From NCBI GenBank assembly GCA_018907035.1, contig JACCIC010000002.1, positions 1,245,001 to 1,309,000 on the forward strand: a DNA stretch of 64,000 nucleotides, written 5' to 3'. The stretch is from Sycobia sp. Sy_11. Its lineage: Eukaryota; Arthropoda; Insecta; Hymenoptera; Epichrysomallidae. Shown one piece after another: positions 61,554-64,000 of the stretch. The notes beneath the pieces are model-generated. The model was not told the DNA's origin. It was given only the letters and a program-made list of their open reading frames with translations, and made no database searches. Position 1 is the first letter of the stretch, and each line of letters starts with the position of its first letter. The translations under genes and the position numbers were made by a program.

Positions 61554-63059
61554 TATTGTAATCCGATTATTATAACTTCACGAAATGGCTCCACGGCTTT
61601 AAAATTTCGGTGGATGAGCAATATTTCGTATTTGCTACGGATATCTCTAATTTCGTTCGATAGCCCATAAAGTTTTAGCAATATTTGTCGATTTCATACA
61701 TGCAGTCTGTAGGGACGATTCTGGCATATTTTTATTATTTTCAACAAAATATTTTGTTTAATGATTTCAAGACATTAATATATGGACATATAAGTTATTA
61801 CATAAAAATATACTCCAAATCTGGTCATTGAAGTTGTTTCAATTTTATCTTATGACATTGTAATGCTATATAAACGATTCAAATAATGTCTTTTACTTAT
61901 GTTGACCTGATAATTGAGACTTGTATCATGCGAAAAGAAAAATTAAAATACAAGGATATATATATTTGAAAAGATGAATCAATTAATATCAAACCAAATC
62001 TTGTTTTTTTGAGAATATAGGACTAAATTTTCATATATTTATCGTGGGTTATTTTTATATCTTTAACACTCGGTTATATTCTTTAAAATAACAATATAAT
62101 TTTTTTTTAAAATATATTTTTATTTTAAAGGATGCTACGGGACCTTTAAATCATTTGAGTTTTAAATATTTTCATATCGAAATTCAGCTCATCTGTTTGA
62201 AAAATATCACTTCTAGTAAAATTTTGTTTTCACTTTTTTTCCACATCTAAGGTCTATCAGTGCTTACTGCTGAGTTTACTAGTAGATTAGATTCTTTTAG
62301 TCTAAGATAAACAAGTTTGTTGATTTATAATTTTCATAGTATATACATTTTGATTTTCAACAAGTTTCAATTTCATACAAATTTTCTATTTTCTCGAGAA
62401 TGGGTCAACAAAAAATAACCCGTAACTTTGGCACAATATACTCCCGATGAAAACAAGTGTGCATAGCTTTTATTTTACTTTGCTAAAGCCCAAAGACCGG
62501 GATATTCTATTCACCTTCTTTCTCTTATGTCAACCAATTCCTCACGAAAATATAGTATCGCAAAATTCAGATTTATAAATAATTAACTCTGTTTCTAAAT
62601 TTCCCCCATTTTGTCGACTAAAATCTATACTAAGTTAACAGCAATAAAAAAATCTGAGATCCAATCGTGTCTTTAAATTTCTATTCTTCATAGGTTTAAC
62701 TTCTTAACGAATTGAAAATTTACATAGCATAGAATACATTATTCCTTAGAGTTCAAGATAGTTTACTTTTTACTGAATTTTATTTTATTCAGAAAACATA
62801 TCAGAAATGAAATATCAACATTGATTACTTAAATGTAAATATGTACAAAAATAGATGTAATGAACCGTGCGAGATTTCAATTACACTTATTATATTTATT
62901 ACGCTCCGTGCGTAGAAATTTACCAAAATTCTACATGCCGCGTAGAAGAGAACAGGGAGAACTTCCACCACTCACGGTCGAATACGCAATAAGCAATCGT
63001 GCATCAAAGTAAGCCATTCCCCATAAGCGCAAACATTGATATTCAAATACGCGCGTAAA

Positions 63060-63690
63060 TTCGAATTTCCTCCAAGAGCGGCGGGCGAGCTTCGAATGTG
63101 TGCGCATCCATCCCTCTACCCCCTCTTGGCCCCCACCTCACCCGGGCACAGCTCCGCGCGTAGCGCGAGAAAAACAGACTAGCAAGTCTCGGGACCGGCC
63201 CCTACGCGCGCGCGCGCGCGACAGTTCTCCCCGCGATATATATAGTACTCTATCGATTCCACGTGAAAAATGGAAAAAGTTCCGTAATAGGCGAAAACTT
63301 TGCTAGGGATGGGGTCGTTGGGAAATCGCTCGTTATGCCGTTCGGTCGAGACCCCTGCGCCCCCCCCCCCCCCCCTCCTTCCTTTTGCCGTCGACTGTAT
63401 GTACCTCTGACACACCCCGCCTCTATCCCCGCGCCACGACCTCGCCGCGTGAGCGAAAAACACGCGAGCGCGTATTTCGGGATATGTTCACGTAGCCGAG
63501 TTTGTTTTTCGCTAAAATTCCGTCTTTCTCCCTCTGCTTCGCCACCGCGCCGCCGCGCTTTGTGTTTCGACGCGGCTCGCGGACGCGCCAAAAATCTCGA
63601 TGGGGCTTTGCGCGGCCCGCGTTCCCCCGCGTCTGTGTGTAGCTGGAGTCGCCTCTATTTGCATTGGAAATCACGGAGCGCGGCGTCGAA
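63060..63690. other. GC-rich island with (CG)8 and C16
   Basis: About 630 bp of CpG-rich DNA including a pure (CG)8 tract at 63205-63220, which is Z-DNA-prone, and sixteen C at 63360-63375. A CACGTG site lies near 63261. Five frames overlap on both strands and none is recognisable as a gene. Confidence 0.4.
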
Positions 63691-64000
63691 ATAATAATTG
63701 AACGGGGAGAAAAGTAACGAGGAATTAATTTTCTGTTGTTCATGTTCTGTCGGTGAATCGACGCGCGATTTCGAAAGCAAACAAGCAATTGCCTGATAAT
63801 AATTCGATACCGTCGACCGACCGTGTACCAGGCCGGCAATATCCTTTCCCCGAGTTCCTATAAATTTCGTATTCAAAAGACATGAAATATCCAGGAAACA
63901 CTTAAGATTTACGAAGCAATAATTTTGTTGAAGATTGCTTTAATTTCAAATTATTTTCCTTCCCCCTAGTAATAAATTCTTGAGATTATCTACGAGAATA

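Larger units (their letters stand above)
53982..64000 (+). other. nAChRalpha6: Intron downstream of exon C (partial)
   Basis: Sequence after the exon C donor. The next exon should begin with two bases completing a Gly codon and then encode a Thr-Tyr-Phe type M3 segment. I did not find it before 64000. AT-rich stretches with nothing specific are 54800-55900, 57050-57830, 58210-59680, 59720-60480, 61560-62870 and 63840-64000. C/T-rich sequence follows the exon at about 54240-54500. Confidence 0.75.

Noticed and set aside
1..64000. Search for the flanking M1 and M3 exons, and for a fourth M2 variant
   Set aside because: No sequence encoding the expected M1 end, the M3 start, or another VTILLS-type exon was found by eye on the + strand; an alignment-based search would be decisive.
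1..64000. CRISPR arrays, rRNA, tRNA or intact transposon genes
   Set aside because: No regularly spaced repeats, RNA gene cores or transposase/reverse transcriptase motifs were seen; the regular repeats are microsatellites.

Overview
The window is eukaryotic, AT-rich intron sequence from an insect nicotinic acetylcholine receptor gene. I can defend only three coding segments, all on the + strand: 10896-10982 (exon A), 23392-23478 (exon B) and 53895-53981 (exon C). Each is exactly 87 nt, starts after an AG acceptor, ends before a GT donor and has the same phase (one codon base on each outer side). Each encodes a different version of the same piece of protein: most of pore-lining helix M2 plus the M2-M3 loop. 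A bank of three interchangeable M2 exons is the hallmark of the insect nAChR alpha6 subunit gene (exon 8 variants in Drosophila numbering), so this is very probably the mutually exclusive exon cluster of nAChRalpha6, the subunit known as the spinosyn target. The preceding exon (M1) and the following exon (M3) were not found and probably lie outside the window.

Layout: 1-10895 is intron upstream of exon A. 10983-23391 (12.4 kb) separates A and B. 23479-53894 (30.4 kb) separates B and C. 53982-64000 is intron downstream of C. The introns alternate between very AT-rich DNA and about thirty GC- and CpG-rich islands of 0.2-0.8 kb. The islands often carry poly-G or poly-C runs of 8-16 nt and give overlapping open frames on both strands that look non-coding. 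Simple repeats are abundant: (TA)n, (CT)n/(GA)n, (CA)n/(GT)n, poly-A/T and (AAT)n. I see no tRNA, rRNA, CRISPR array, intact transposon or second gene.

The composition and repeat style fit an insect, perhaps a hymenopteran (ant, bee or wasp). That is an impression from base composition, not a demonstrated placement.

How the parts work together: one exon is expected to be chosen per mRNA. A and B are close relatives (22 of 28 full codons give the same residue) with glutamate at the outer pore ring. C is divergent and has histidine there. Because every exon is 87 nt and in the same phase, skipping or double inclusion would stay in frame, so selection must come from splicing control. Visible candidates are: weak GTAC-type donors on all three exons; a good pyrimidine tract only before A; a GC hairpin against the acceptor of C; a long CU tract just after B; a UG/U tract after A; a G-rich motif before A that recurs after B and after C; and several strong intronic hairpins. 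These regulatory readings are inference.
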